This document shows positions 1 through 8,903 of a stretch of DNA of 50,607 nt, one piece after another. Position 1 is the stretch's first letter. Each line of letters starts with the position of its first letter. The stretch comes from JBFMAI01 sp040755725 (GTDB lineage: Bacteria; Planctomycetota; Phycisphaerae; UBA1845; Fen-1342). The notes beneath the pieces were generated by a model, which worked only from the letters and a program-made list of their open reading frames with translations, was not told where the DNA came from and did not search any database. The translations under genes were made by a program, and so were the position numbers. The stretch lies in the NCBI GenBank assembly GCA_040755725.1, contig JBFMAI010000042.1:1-50607 (forward strand), read 5' to 3'.

Positions 1-89
1 GCATCTTCTGTTTCGGCCGTGAGTTGCGTCATTCGCGCCGCCACGGCCCAGCGCGGGGATTCATCCCGGCGCGTGCGGAACAGCCACAT
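1..89 (-). CDS. Possible N-terminus of a gene cut by the left edge
   Basis: On the minus strand an ATG at 89 opens a frame of 29 codons that runs without a stop to base 1. It begins M-W-L-F-R-T-R-R-D-E-S-P-R-W. An AGGAG stretch lies about 12 bases upstream of the ATG, slightly far but usable. The reading direction is the same as surE and the GGDEF gene, so this could be the next gene in that direction. The protein is too short to recognise and no function is proposed. A chance open frame in G+C-rich DNA is a real alternative. Confidence 0.4.
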   Translation of the reverse strand, partial: MWLFRTRRDESPRWAVAARMTQLTAETED

Positions 90-262
90 GATCGGACCCT
101 GCTCCTGGACTAGCCCGAGCAGCTTAGGCCGATCGCTCTAGTTAGTCGGATCGAGTCGGGAGATACTTCAGGCGTTTATTCACGTTGGGTAGAAAACCAC
201 TCCCGGTACGGGCGAATACCCAAGCCCCGCGCGGCCTGCCGGCTCCAGGATGGTTCCGCCGC
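90..262. other. Intergenic stretch before surE
   Basis: There is no convincing gene, RNA or repeat here. The sequence is slightly less G+C-rich than its surroundings. Confidence 0.5.
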
Positions 263-1030
263 TCAACCGAAGCGGGTTGGCCAAGTCCACGTGGTGAGCG
301 CCTGGAGCTGCGCGCGGTCGGTGCGGTCCGGCTTCAGCGGGGTGACGGCGACGAAGCCCTCGCGGACGGCCGCCAGGTCGCTGTCCGGACAGCCTGTGTG
401 GCCCGGTAACCGGCCGTCGAGCCAGTAGACGGTCGGCCCGACGCCGTCCTCCTGTTTCCGGTAGTGCTCCTCCCAGTTCACCGGGGCTTGCACACAGCAC
501 CGCACGCCGCGCGGCCAGCCCCCGTTCAACGCCGGGATGTTGACGCTGAGGCAGGTGCCGGGCGGCGGCTCGGCGGCCAGTATGTGGTCCAGGACCGCGC
601 GCGCGACGCGACCAGCGCGCCGGAAATCGAGCTCGTCGGACAGTTCCAGCGAGAAAGCGATGGACGTGACGCCGAAGAGCGCCCCCTCCATCGCGGCGGC
701 GACGGTTCCGCTGTAGAGCACGTTCACGCCGGTGTTTGCCCCCGCATTGATACCGCTGAGAATCAGGTCGGGCCGCTCGTCCAGCAGCTCGATCATGGCC
801 AGCTTGACGCAATCGGCGGGCCGCCCGCCGACGCTCCAGCCGTGGAACACGTTGTTGACGTGGACCCGCCGAACGACCAGCGGCTTGAGCACCGAGATGG
901 CGTGGCCGACGCCGGACTGCGAATCGTCGGGGGCCACGACGTCCACGACGCCGAGGTCGTTGACCGCCCGCACCAGGGCCTCGATGCCCGGGGCGAGGAT
1001 TCCGTCATCGTTGGTCACGAGAATCCGCAT
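263..1030 (-). CDS. surE: 5'-nucleotidase SurE
   Basis: SurE is a metal-dependent cytoplasmic phosphatase that removes phosphate from nucleoside monophosphates. The protein is 255 residues, the usual length. It opens with MRILVTNDDG, in which Asp8 and Asp9 are metal ligands. The loop PDDSQSG supplies Ser39, and SGINAGANTG supplies the conserved Asn near residue 95. The frame stays open upstream of the ATG at 1030, but the family always starts at MxILxTNDDG, so that ATG is chosen. The start lies inside the 3' end of the GGDEF gene (26-base overlap, same strand), which suggests co-transcription and coupled translation. The last residues, TWTWPTRFG, are not a family feature but do not affect the call. 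Confidence 0.95.
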   Translation of the reverse strand: MRILVTNDDGILAPGIEALVRAVNDLGVVDVVAPDDSQSGVGHAISVLKPLVVRRVHVNNVFHGWSVGGRPADCVKLAMIELLDERPDLILSGINAGANTGVNVLYSGTVAAAMEGALFGVTSIAFSLELSDELDFRRAGRVARAVLDHILAAEPPPGTCLSVNIPALNGGWPRGVRCCVQAPVNWEEHYRKQEDGVGPTVYWLDGRLPGHTGCPDSDLAAVREGFVAVTPLKPDRTDRAQLQALTTWTWPTRFG

Positions 1031-2147
1031 GGGCGGATTGTATCGGCAAGTTGGTGTTGCCGTCGCCGCGCGGCACCGGCGCCGCCGGTCTGACTCGTGC
1101 CTCCCCGTCCGGGGCGGGGGGTAGGTTGGCGGCGGCGGCGGCGGCCGCATCCGTCGCCGGGTACCAGGTTCCGTTGGGTCCGCTGACCCAGGTCTGATTG
1201 CGGCCGTTTTCCTTGGCCGCGTAGAGCATGGCGTCCGCGTTGCTCATGAGCTCGTCCGGGCTGTGCATGTCCGCAGCGCGGGCCGCCACCCCGCAACTCA
1301 CCGTGACCGTCAGTCGCAGGTCCTTGACCATCGCGGGCTCGGCGGCGATTTCCTGTCGGATGCGTTCGGCGACGGCGGTGGCTACGGGTAGGGCCAAGCC
1401 GGGCAGAATCAGGACGAATTCCTCGCCGCCAACGCGGCCGCACAGCTCGCGCTGGGGGGCGTGGCGGGCGACGATCTGGGCGACGTGGATGAGGACTTGG
1501 TCTCCGGCCGCGTGGCCGTAGGTGTCATTGACGCGCTTGAAGCGGTCAATGTCAATCACAATGCACGTGAGGGGGCGGACGTCGCGCTGGCAGCTTTCCC
1601 AAGCCTGCTCGAACGTCTGAAACAACGAGCGGCGGTTCGGGAGCTGGGTCAGCGCGTCGGTGTGCGCGAGCATGTCCAGCCGCGTGGCCAGGACGGCCAT
1701 CTGCGCGTTGGCTTTCTGGACCTCGATGTGCCGTTGCAGGAGCTGTTCCTGGAGGCGAAGCATCCGCTCGCCGACGCGCACGCGGGCCAGCAGCTCGCCC
1801 GCGTGGTACGGTTTGGTCAGGTAATCGTGGGCCCCGGCGTTCAGCCCTTCGACCACGCGCTCCTTCTCGTGGTACGCGGTCAGCATGATGAAGTGCATGT
1901 TGCCCAGCGCCCGCAGCTCCTGGAGCTCGGCCAGCGCGCGGCACAGCTCCAGTCCGCTCATCCCCGGCATCGACCAGTCCGCGATCACAATTCCCGAGCC
2001 CATGCCGCAGACGGCTTGCAGGGCGCTCTGCCCGTCGCCGAACGCGGCCACCGTATAGCCGGCGCTCTCCAATTGGCGCTGCACCAGCTTGCGCGTGGCT
2101 TCGTCGTCGTCGACGACCACGATGCGAGTACGCGGATCCTGCTCCAT
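1005..2147 (-). CDS. Response regulator with GGDEF (diguanylate cyclase) output
   Basis: The protein has 380 residues. A receiver domain fills about residues 7-125: acidic pocket DDDE at 13-16, phospho-acceptor Asp57 in ADWSMPG, Thr90 and Lys112 in DYLTKPY. A helical linker with heptad character (about 126-160) leads to a GGDEF domain (about 163-325) whose signature is GGEEF at 240-244, an active variant that makes cyclic-di-GMP from two GTP. The residues five before the motif (PQREL) do not form the RxxD inhibitory site, so product inhibition through that site is not expected. The C-terminal 50 residues are low-complexity Ala/Pro. The start at 2147 was chosen because the receiver begins right after it; 34 further codons upstream look like non-coding sequence. 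The partner kinase is not in the window. Confidence 0.93.
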   Translation of the reverse strand: MEQDPRTRIVVVDDDEATRKLVQRQLESAGYTVAAFGDGQSALQAVCGMGSGIVIADWSMPGMSGLELCRALAELQELRALGNMHFIMLTAYHEKERVVEGLNAGAHDYLTKPYHAGELLARVRVGERMLRLQEQLLQRHIEVQKANAQMAVLATRLDMLAHTDALTQLPNRRSLFQTFEQAWESCQRDVRPLTCIVIDIDRFKRVNDTYGHAAGDQVLIHVAQIVARHAPQRELCGRVGGEEFVLILPGLALPVATAVAERIRQEIAAEPAMVKDLRLTVTVSCGVAARAADMHSPDELMSNADAMLYAAKENGRNQTWVSGPNGTWYPATDAAAAAAANLPPAPDGEARVRPAAPVPRGDGNTNLPIQSAHADSRDQR

Positions 2148-2305
2148 GGTTCCTGCGCGGCGACGGCGCTCCCGGTGGGGTTCGTCGGCGGTCCCGCCCG
2201 CCGTTATAGTACCCGTGTTTACATCGACCATTGCCCTCGTGGTTTCCATTACACCAAGCGGCCCGGCCGCGGGTCCGAGCGCCGGACCGATAAGAGACGA
2301 CGCCG

Positions 2306-4624
2306 ATGTCCGCCGACGCTCAATCCGGGGATCGGGTCGAGCCCCGCCAGCTTTGGCTGGTACCGACCGCCGGGGCAGCGGCGTCGCAGCGGGTGGCCGA
2401 GGTGGCCGTCAACGCGCCTGTCGCGGGGTTGCGGGCGTATGCCGTGCCGGAGTCGCTCGCGGCCGAGTTGCGGCCGGGTGCGTGGGTGCGCGTGCCCTTC
2501 GGCCGCTCCGGGCGGCTAACGGTCGGCGTCTGCGTGCGGGTCAGCGAGCGCCCGTGGGACGGCACGCTCCGGGCCCTCCAGGCGGTCGAGCCCGGCCCGC
2601 CCTACGCCAGCGAGCGCTTGTTGGAGCTGGCGCTCTGGGTGAGTGACTACTACGCGTGTTGGCCTTGGAAGACGCTGACGGCGATGTGGCCCCGGGCGCT
2701 GCGCCGGCCAGCGAACCGACGCGTACGCTACGTCAAGGCGGCGGGCCACGCGGCGCCCGAGGTGAAGCTCACTTCGTCCCAGGCGGCGCTAATCGAGGCG
2801 CTGGCCGGTGGCGAGCTGCCACGGACCGAAGCGCTGCGCCGGGCGGGGGTCAGTGCGGCCACATTGCGGACACTGCAACGGCGTGGGCTGGTGGAGTGCC
2901 GCCTTTGTGTGGAGCCCGTTCCGCCGGTCGTGCCGCCGCCGGCGCCCGCCGCCCCGCCCCACGATCTGGCCGATGACTACGCGCTGACTGAAGAGCAAGG
3001 CGCGGCCCTCCGCGCGGTCACAGAGGCGCTCGACGGTCCGAGTGTGTTCAAGGTGCTCGTCCTGTTTGGCGTGCCCGGCAGCGGCAAGACTGAGGTCTAC
3101 GTCCGCGCGCTTCGGGCCGCCGTCGCGCAGGGCCGGCAGGCGATCGTGTTGATCCCCGAGATCGCGCTGGCCACGCAAGTGGTCGATCGGCTGGCGCGGC
3201 GTTTTGAGCGCGTCGCCGTCCTGCACAGCCAGCTTCCACCGCGGACGCGGGCCGACACGCTGGCGGCGATCGCGGCGGGGGCGGTGTCGGTGGTCATCGG
3301 GACGCGCACGGCCGTGTTCGCGCCGTGCCCGCGGCTGGGTCTGATCGTGGTGGACGAAGAGCAGGAAACCAGCTTCAAGAGTTTGGCCTCGCCCTACTAC
3401 CACGCCCGCGATGTGGCCATCAAGCGCGGGCAGTTGGAGCACATCCCCGTCGTGCTCGGCACGGCCACGCCATCGCTGGAAACCTGGTACAACGCGCACC
3501 ACCGTCCACATTATGTCCTCCTGCGCTTGCCGCAGCGCGTGCCCGGCGCTCGGCCGCCCGACGTGCGACGCGTGGCCCATCCGACCGCGGGGGAGCCGAC
3601 CGCGACGGGACTCCTGCCGCCCAACCTCCTGTCGCCCTTGCTGCGCAACGAGCTGGAGGCCGCGCTGGCCAACGGCGACCAGGCCGTCCTGCTCCAGAAC
3701 CGCCGTGGCTATGCCGTCCTGTTGTGCTGCACCAACTGCGGTCTGATCGTGCGGTGCGTCCGCTGTGGCGCCGGCCTCGTGTACCACCGCGACGCCCGCG
3801 CGATGAAGTGTCACCGGTGCGGGCACCACACCGCGGTGCCCACGAAGTGCTTGGATACCTCTTGCGGCGGGTTGCTGCGCCGGCTCGGCGCCGGCATTCA
3901 ACGGCTGGAAGAGGAGGTCCGCCGAACGCTGCCGCACGCCCGTCTGCTGCGGCTGGACAGCGACACGATGCGGCGGCGGCGCGATTACGAGGAGGCCCTG
4001 CGGCGCTTCGAAGCGGGCGAGGCCGACGTGCTGCTGGGGACGCAGATGGTGGCCAAGGGATTGGACTTCCCGCGTGTGCGGCTGGTGGGCGTAATCGACG
4101 CCGACGCCGGCCTGTCGGTGCCCGATTTCCGCGCGGGGGAGCGGGTGTTTCAGCTCATTGTTCAGGTGGTCGGCCGAGCCGGCCGCCGTGACGGTCCCTC
4201 ATTGGCCGTCGTGCAGACCAACGAGACGCCGTCGGCCGTCGTACAGCACGCGTTACGACTTGACTATGAGGCGTTCGCGGCCGAAGAGCTGGCCCTGCGG
4301 GCACGGTACCAGTATCCGCCGTTCACGCGACTGGCCCGCCTCGTGTGCGCCGATGAGCGCCCGGGGCGGGCGGCGGCCGAGGCCGAGCGACTGGCTAATG
4401 CCCTGCGGACCCGCGCCGAGCGCCTCGATGCCCGCCTGCACATCGAACCGGCTGAGCCGTGTCTCGTGCGTCAGCTCCGCGGGTGGCGACGATACCAAGT
4501 GGTGCTGCGCGGCCCGGCCGGCGACGCCGTGCGCCAACTGCTCCAGGCGGCCGCGGGCGAGAAGCTTCTCCGGCCGCGCGTACGGCGATTCACGGTGGAC
4601 GTAGACCCGATGGACTGGGTCTAA
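2306..4624 (+). CDS. priA: Primosomal protein N' (replication restart helicase PriA)
   Basis: PriA is a superfamily 2 3'-5' DNA helicase that recognises stalled forks and reloads the replisome. The protein is 772 residues, normal length. In order: an N-terminal fork-binding domain (about 15-110), a winged-helix region, helicase motif I GVPGSGKT at 255-262, motif II VVDEEQ at 348-353, GTATPS at 385-390, and a zinc-binding insert with Cys475, 478, 484, 487, 502, 505, 515 and 520 (two CxxC pairs plus a second set, enough for two zinc ions). After it come the motif V/VI segments including VVGRAGR. The last motif II residue is Gln where PriA usually has His. The gene is divergent from the GGDEF gene; the 158-base gap between them must hold both promoters. 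Confidence 0.95.
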   Translation: MSADAQSGDRVEPRQLWLVPTAGAAASQRVAEVAVNAPVAGLRAYAVPESLAAELRPGAWVRVPFGRSGRLTVGVCVRVSERPWDGTLRALQAVEPGPPYASERLLELALWVSDYYACWPWKTLTAMWPRALRRPANRRVRYVKAAGHAAPEVKLTSSQAALIEALAGGELPRTEALRRAGVSAATLRTLQRRGLVECRLCVEPVPPVVPPPAPAAPPHDLADDYALTEEQGAALRAVTEALDGPSVFKVLVLFGVPGSGKTEVYVRALRAAVAQGRQAIVLIPEIALATQVVDRLARRFERVAVLHSQLPPRTRADTLAAIAAGAVSVVIGTRTAVFAPCPRLGLIVVDEEQETSFKSLASPYYHARDVAIKRGQLEHIPVVLGTATPSLETWYNAHHRPHYVLLRLPQRVPGARPPDVRRVAHPTAGEPTATGLLPPNLLSPLLRNELEAALANGDQAVLLQNRRGYAVLLCCTNCGLIVRCVRCGAGLVYHRDARAMKCHRCGHHTAVPTKCLDTSCGGLLRRLGAGIQRLEEEVRRTLPHARLLRLDSDTMRRRRDYEEALRRFEAGEADVLLGTQMVAKGLDFPRVRLVGVIDADAGLSVPDFRAGERVFQLIVQVVGRAGRRDGPSLAVVQTNETPSAVVQHALRLDYEAFAAEELALRARYQYPPFTRLARLVCADERPGRAAAEAERLANALRTRAERLDARLHIEPAEPCLVRQLRGWRRYQVVLRGPAGDAVRQLLQAAAGEKLLRPRVRRFTVDVDPMDWV

Positions 4625-4663
4625 CGACCGCCGAGGGTCGCCGCGCTGCCGAGGCCCTCAACG

Positions 4664-5197
4664 CTACGGTGTGGGTGCCGGGGGAGGCTGCGGCTGGTCC
4701 GGTTTCTCGGCGGACTCCCGGACCGCCTGCTGGGCCTGGTCCAACCGCTGGCGCAGCTCCTTGACCTGCTGCTCGAGCTCGGCGAGGCGTTTTTGGGCGG
4801 CCAAGCGGGCTTGTTCCGCCTGGGTCGCCGCCGATTGCGCCACGTCGATGGCCTGCGCGTGACGCTCGGCCGCCTCACGCAGACGCTGTTGCGTCTCCTG
4901 CAACGCCTGCTCCGAGGACGCCTGCTGCGCCCGCAGGGCCTCCAGCCGGGCCGCGTGCTCGGCGAGCTCCTGGGCCAGCGCCTCCCGCTGCCGCTCGGCC
5001 TCGCCGGCACGTTCCGCTGTCACGGTCACCTCGTCGCGTGCCGCGGCCAACTCCGTTGTCAAGCGATCGCGGTCGGCCGCCAGGCGGGCGTTATTCTCCT
5101 CAAGCACACGGACGCGGTCGTTCGGTTCCTGGCAGGCGGTCAGGCCCAGGCCTGCCAGGGTCACGAGGGGCAGTAGCCGGTGGTAAACGAGTCCCAT
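4664..5197 (-). CDS. Coiled-coil lipoprotein
   Basis: The protein has 177 residues. A short signal peptide (MGLVYHRLLPLVTLAGLG) ends in the lipobox LTAC with the lipidated Cys22. The rest is almost wholly a heptad-repeat coiled coil rich in Ala, Glu, Gln and Arg, followed by a Pro/Glu tail (QPQPPPAPTP). Such proteins usually act as periplasmic scaffolds; no specific family is recognised. The frame is open for 21 codons upstream, but only the ATG at 5197 places a signal peptide correctly. It converges on priA with a gap of about 40 bases and is divergent from the deacetylase gene. Confidence 0.8.
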   Translation of the reverse strand: MGLVYHRLLPLVTLAGLGLTACQEPNDRVRVLEENNARLAADRDRLTTELAAARDEVTVTAERAGEAERQREALAQELAEHAARLEALRAQQASSEQALQETQQRLREAAERHAQAIDVAQSAATQAEQARLAAQKRLAELEQQVKELRQRLDQAQQAVRESAEKPDQPQPPPAPTP

Positions 5198-5359
5198 AAC
5201 GCGTCTCCTTGCGAGTCCCGTGACGCCGAGGCACGCGCCGACCGCGTGCCGGATGTGCATGAACCGGCAGTACTATAGTCGATTCTCCGCCTGCGCGGGA
5301 AGGGCCGGCTTCGGCCCACGCTGCGGAGCCATGACGGCGAAAGGGCTGTGGGCTACACT

Positions 5360-6313
5360 ATGGGCATGGCAACCACCGGGATCCTCCTGGACGAGCGTTT
5401 CCGCCGACATGTGACGGGGGATGGGCACCCGGAATCTCCGGCCCGCCTGACCGCCATCCACGATGCCCTGACGACGGCCGGGCTTTTGGACCGGTGCGTG
5501 CGCATCGACGCCGTGCCGGCGTCGGATGCGGTGCTCCAGCTTGTTCACACGCACGGCTACCTCACGCGTCTGGACGCCGCCTGTCGCCAGGCGTATCCGT
5601 ACATCGACGTCCCCGATAGCGCCATCGGCCCGGAGAGCTACGACATTGCCCGCTTGGCGGCCGGCGGCGTGATCGACGCGGCCCGGCGTGTGGCTCGCGG
5701 CGACCTCCGGCACGCTTTCTGTGCGGTGCGCCCGCCCGGCCACCACGCCGAGCGCGACCGGTCCCTGGGCTTCTGCCTGCTGAACAACGCCGCCCTGGCG
5801 GCCAGCGTGTTGAAACAGGAGTTCGGCGTGGACCGGATCGTGGTGCTGGACGTTGACGTCCACCACGGCAACGGCACCCAGCACATTTTCGAGGCCGACC
5901 CGTCGGTGCTGGTCATTAGCCTGCATGGGCACCCGAACTACTTGTATCCCGGTACGGGCTTCGAGGACGAGATCGGCATCGACCGCGGTCGCGGCTACAC
6001 CATGAACATCCCGTTTCTGCCGGGGGCCACCGACGAAGATTATCGCGCGGCGTTTCGCACGCGCGTGGTGCCGGCGATCGGCCGCTTCGCCCCGCAGATC
6101 ATCCTGTTCGAGGTCGGCTACGACGCGCACCGCGACGACCCGCTGGGTAACCTGGCACTGACGGACGACGTTTTCGCCTGGATGACCGAGACGACGCTGG
6201 AGCTTGCCGAGCGGCACGCGCAGGGGCGGGTCGTCAGCATTCTCGAGGGCGGCTACAACCACGACGTGTTGTCGCGGTGCGTGACGGAGCACGTGCGGCT
6301 GCTGCTGGGGTGA
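5360..6313 (+). CDS. Class II histone deacetylase-family amidohydrolase
   Basis: This zinc hydrolase family removes acetyl groups from acetyl-lysine, acetylpolyamines or acetoin-related substrates; the substrate here is unknown. The motifs are complete: RPPGHHAE (His128-His129 of the charge relay), DVDVHHGNGTQ with the zinc ligands Asp166 and His168, LYPGTGF, and GYDAHRDDPLG containing the remaining metal Asp. The C-terminal EGGYN supplies the glycine-rich loop. Length is about 317 residues, as in bacterial members. Three starts are possible (GTG 5348, ATG 5360, ATG 5366) and none has a clear ribosome site; homology begins at TGILLDERF just after the last. A link to protein-acetylation turnover is tempting because a GNAT fusion lies at 17-19 kb, but that is inference. 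Confidence 0.9.
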   Translation: MGMATTGILLDERFRRHVTGDGHPESPARLTAIHDALTTAGLLDRCVRIDAVPASDAVLQLVHTHGYLTRLDAACRQAYPYIDVPDSAIGPESYDIARLAAGGVIDAARRVARGDLRHAFCAVRPPGHHAERDRSLGFCLLNNAALAASVLKQEFGVDRIVVLDVDVHHGNGTQHIFEADPSVLVISLHGHPNYLYPGTGFEDEIGIDRGRGYTMNIPFLPGATDEDYRAAFRTRVVPAIGRFAPQIILFEVGYDAHRDDPLGNLALTDDVFAWMTETTLELAERHAQGRVVSILEGGYNHDVLSRCVTEHVRLLLG

Positions 6314-6634
6314 CCGGTACGCACCGCGGCGCGGCCCCGGCGTGCCCGCCACGCGAGCGACGGGCCGCAGCCGATCGGCGGCTCCGCCGGAGGTTGGCTC
6401 TACCGGCGGTGGGATGGCGCGGAGCGCAACAAGAGACCCGTCCCTCGCGCGGAAGGACGGGTCCGAGGGAACGTTGGCAGGAAGGGCGAGCCGAGCTTCA
6501 ACCTGCCAACCCTACTCCACACCGCGTGGAGAGGTCTTCAATCCGGCCCGCCGAAAGACCGGCGTGCCGAGTGGTTTGACTTCGCCTGGATTGTAGTCAG
6601 GCAAAACTGGATTTCGACGACAGGGTTGTAATCG
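6314..6634. other. Intergenic region with one hairpin
   Basis: This gap of 321 bases has no believable gene. It contains the inverted repeat at 6435-6463 and otherwise nothing recognised. Confidence 0.5.
6435..6463. terminator. Hairpin, possible terminator of the deacetylase gene
   Basis: GACCCGTCC at 6435-6443 pairs perfectly with GGACGGGTC at 6455-6463 (9 bp stem, 11-base loop). No T-run follows, so termination is only a possibility. Confidence 0.4.
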
Positions 6635-7483
6635 GTGACGCCTCCGCACGAGATCTTCCGCTCGCACCCGCGGCGTTGGCGACAATTTCGCTATGTATAT
6701 CCGGTTATCTCGCGGCGCAGTCGTGGTTTGAGCATTGGTATCAACCTCAACCCCGACGCGCGCTGCAACTTTGACTGTCTGTACTGCTGCGCGGACCGCT
6801 CGACGCCGCGGCCGCACGTCCCGATCGAGCTCGCCGTGCTCGACGCCGAGCTGCGTCAGCTTGTCGCCGAGTGGCCCCGGCTGTTCGAGGAACCCGAGTT
6901 CCGCACCGTGCCTCTCGAGTTCCGGCGGCTCAATGACATCGCGTTCTCCGGCGACGGGGAGCCGACGATGGTGCCGGCGTTCCCGGAGGCGGTGCGGATC
7001 GCCGTCGCCGTCCGCGCCGATCATGCGCTGACCGATGCGAAGATCATCATCATCACCAACGCGTGCTACCTGGCGCGGGCCGGCGTCGTCGAGGCGTTGG
7101 AGCTGCTGGACCGGCACAACGGCGAAATCTGGGCGAAGCTCGACGCGGGGACGGATGAGTACCACCGGCTGGTGAATCGCGGGAACGTGCCGCTGCCGCG
7201 CATCCTCGAGGGGTTGCTCGCCACGGCCCGCCGGCGGCCCATCGTTATCCAATCGCTATTCATGCGGGTCGATGGTCAGCCGCCGCCCGCGGCCGAGATC
7301 GACGCGTATGTCGAGCGTCTGCGGTGGCTGACGAGCGAAGGGGCCCGGATTTCGCTCGTGCAGGTGTACAGCGTGGCGCGGCGGACCGCCGACCCGCGCG
7401 TCGCTCCGCTGCCGGAGGCGGAGTTGGAGGCGATCGCCGCGCAAGTCCGTCCGCTGGGATTGCGGGTGGCTGTGTTTGCGTGA
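6635..7483 (+). CDS. Radical SAM protein
   Basis: Members cleave S-adenosylmethionine with a 4Fe-4S cluster to start radical chemistry. The cluster motif is CNFDCLYC (Cys44, Cys48, Cys51) in the canonical CxxxCxxC spacing. It is followed by a glycine-rich FSGDGEPTMVP that fits the SAM-binding GGE region, and by a strand IIITNA. The 282-residue protein has no extra C-terminal cluster domain visible. It resembles the general radical SAM group that includes activases and RNA-modification enzymes, but the substrate cannot be named. The start is a GTG at 6635; the MTPPHEIFRSHPRRW segment looks genuine. It converges on the EF-P-like gene across about 170 bases of low-complexity DNA. Confidence 0.85.
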   Translation: MTPPHEIFRSHPRRWRQFRYVYPVISRRSRGLSIGINLNPDARCNFDCLYCCADRSTPRPHVPIELAVLDAELRQLVAEWPRLFEEPEFRTVPLEFRRLNDIAFSGDGEPTMVPAFPEAVRIAVAVRADHALTDAKIIIITNACYLARAGVVEALELLDRHNGEIWAKLDAGTDEYHRLVNRGNVPLPRILEGLLATARRRPIVIQSLFMRVDGQPPPAAEIDAYVERLRWLTSEGARISLVQVYSVARRTADPRVAPLPEAELEAIAAQVRPLGLRVAVFA

Positions 7484-7657
7484 GGCGAATCCGCCGTTCC
7501 CGTAGAGAGCTTGCGGGACGGCCGGAGCGTGAGGGGCTCAGTTGGCGAGGGACCAGGGGGCGGGGCCCAAGGGTCGAAGGGACACGGGCCCTCCGGGGCC
7601 GGCGCCGACGCCGACCCGACCGGTTTCGGAAGGGGCGTGGGGGACAAGGGCCGGCTT

Positions 7658-8212
7658 CTACTCCTTGCCCACGTAGGTCCGGGCCCGGGTGTCGACGCGG
7701 ACGGTGTCGCCCATCTTGATGAACAGCGGCACGCGGACGATCAGCCCGTTTTCCAGAGTGGCCTCCTTGAGCACGCTGGCGGTGTTGCCGACCGAGTGCG
7801 ACGGCGCCGCCGTCTCGGCCACACGCAGCGGCACGACTTCGGGCAGGTCGAGCGACAGCGGGCTGTTGTCGACAAACAGGACGCGATACTCCTCGCCCTC
7901 CTTGAGAAACGCCTCGGCCCCCTGAAGATGCGCGCGGGTCAGCTCGAACTCCTCGAACGTCTCGCTGTCCATGAAGACGCGGGTGTCGCCGCGGGCGTAG
8001 AGATACTGCATCGGGCGGATCGCGTGCGGCACCTCGTCGATGGGCTCGATTTGCTCCAGTGAGCGATCGACCGGGCGGCCGTCCCGCACGTCGCGCAGCG
8101 CGACGTGGACGGTCGGCCGCATCTTGCCCGTGTGCCGCTCCTGGAAATCGACCACCGCGTAGATGTGGTTCTGGTGCCGAATCAACATGCCGCGCTTGAG
8201 GGGGATGTTCAT
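7658..8212 (-). CDS. efp: Elongation factor P-like protein
   Basis: EF-P binds the ribosome between the P and E sites and relieves stalling at proline runs. The 184-residue protein fits the three-barrel family. Aligned without gaps to the E. coli KOW-like domain, Lys30 in HTGKMRP falls exactly on the lysine that is modified in E. coli (Lys34); the residue after it is Met rather than Gly. The C-terminal OB domain ends in GDTVRVDTRARTYVGKE, matching the usual GD.I.VDT...Y..R signature. The ATG at 8212 is preferred over one nine codons upstream because it starts the conserved MNIPLKRGMLIR. No EpmA/YmfI/EarP-type modifying enzyme is in the window, so the modification chemistry is unknown. Confidence 0.9.
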   Translation of the reverse strand: MNIPLKRGMLIRHQNHIYAVVDFQERHTGKMRPTVHVALRDVRDGRPVDRSLEQIEPIDEVPHAIRPMQYLYARGDTRVFMDSETFEEFELTRAHLQGAEAFLKEGEEYRVLFVDNSPLSLDLPEVVPLRVAETAAPSHSVGNTASVLKEATLENGLIVRVPLFIKMGDTVRVDTRARTYVGKE

Positions 8213-8243
8213 GGTCGGCTCTCCGAAGTGTGGGCCCACGACT

Positions 8244-8249
8244 ATTATA
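8244..8249 (-). promoter_or_regulatory. -10 element for the EF-P gene
   Basis: On the minus strand this reads TATAAT, about 30 bases before the start codon. The matching -35 region is poor. Confidence 0.35.
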
Positions 8250-8315
8250 CCTGACGACGCGAGCGGGCCGCAGCCCCTCGGGGGCCCGGATTCCCCCGCC
8301 CGCCGGAGGTGACCC

Positions 8316-8876
8316 GTGATCGACCGTGGGGCTTACGCGCGAGTGCCGGCGGGGACGGACCTGCCGTCGGCGGTGAATGCGATCGTCGAGATTCCGAAGG
8401 GCCGGCGGAGTAAGTTCGAGGTGGACAAGGACACCGGGCTGATGCGGCTGGACCGCTACCTGTACTCGTCCAGCCATTACCCGGGAGACTATGGCTTCAT
8501 CCCCCAGACGCTGGCGGAGGACGGCGACAACCTGGACATCCTGGTCATGGTGAACGAGCCGACGTTCAGCGGCTGCCTGATCCAGGCCCGCGTGATCGGG
8601 CTGTTTCGGATGCTCGATCGCGGGCAGCACGATTACAAGGTGCTGGCGGTGCCCAATTCCGACCCGCTGTTCGCGGAACTGAAGGACGTCGGCGACGTAC
8701 CGAAGCACTACTTGCGGGAGGTCGAGCACTTCTTTGCCAGCTACAAGCTGCTGGAAGGCGTCACGATCGTCACGGAAGGCTGGGACGGCGCCGCCGCCGC
8801 CAGCGCCGAGGTCCATGCGTCCGTGGACCGGTACGTGGAGCACCTGGGTCGGCGGGCCAAAAGCCGGCTGGGTTGA
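8316..8876 (+). CDS. ppa: Inorganic pyrophosphatase, family I
   Basis: The enzyme hydrolyses pyrophosphate to two phosphates and pulls biosynthetic reactions forward in the cytoplasm. The 186-residue length is typical. Key motifs are FEVDKDTG with the conserved Lys and Glu, YPGDYGFIPQT, and DGDNLD at 69-74, which is the metal-binding DGDPLD signature with Asn in place of Pro. The late segment KDVGDVPKHYLREVEHFF matches the family C-terminal half. The start is GTG at 8316, supported by a strong GGAGGTGA ribosome site ending five bases upstream. Confidence 0.95.
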   Translation: MIDRGAYARVPAGTDLPSAVNAIVEIPKGRRSKFEVDKDTGLMRLDRYLYSSSHYPGDYGFIPQTLAEDGDNLDILVMVNEPTFSGCLIQARVIGLFRMLDRGQHDYKVLAVPNSDPLFAELKDVGDVPKHYLREVEHFFASYKLLEGVTIVTEGWDGAAAASAEVHASVDRYVEHLGRRAKSRLG

Positions 8877-8903
8877 CGCGACCCCCCCCGGCCGCGCGCA
8901 GCA

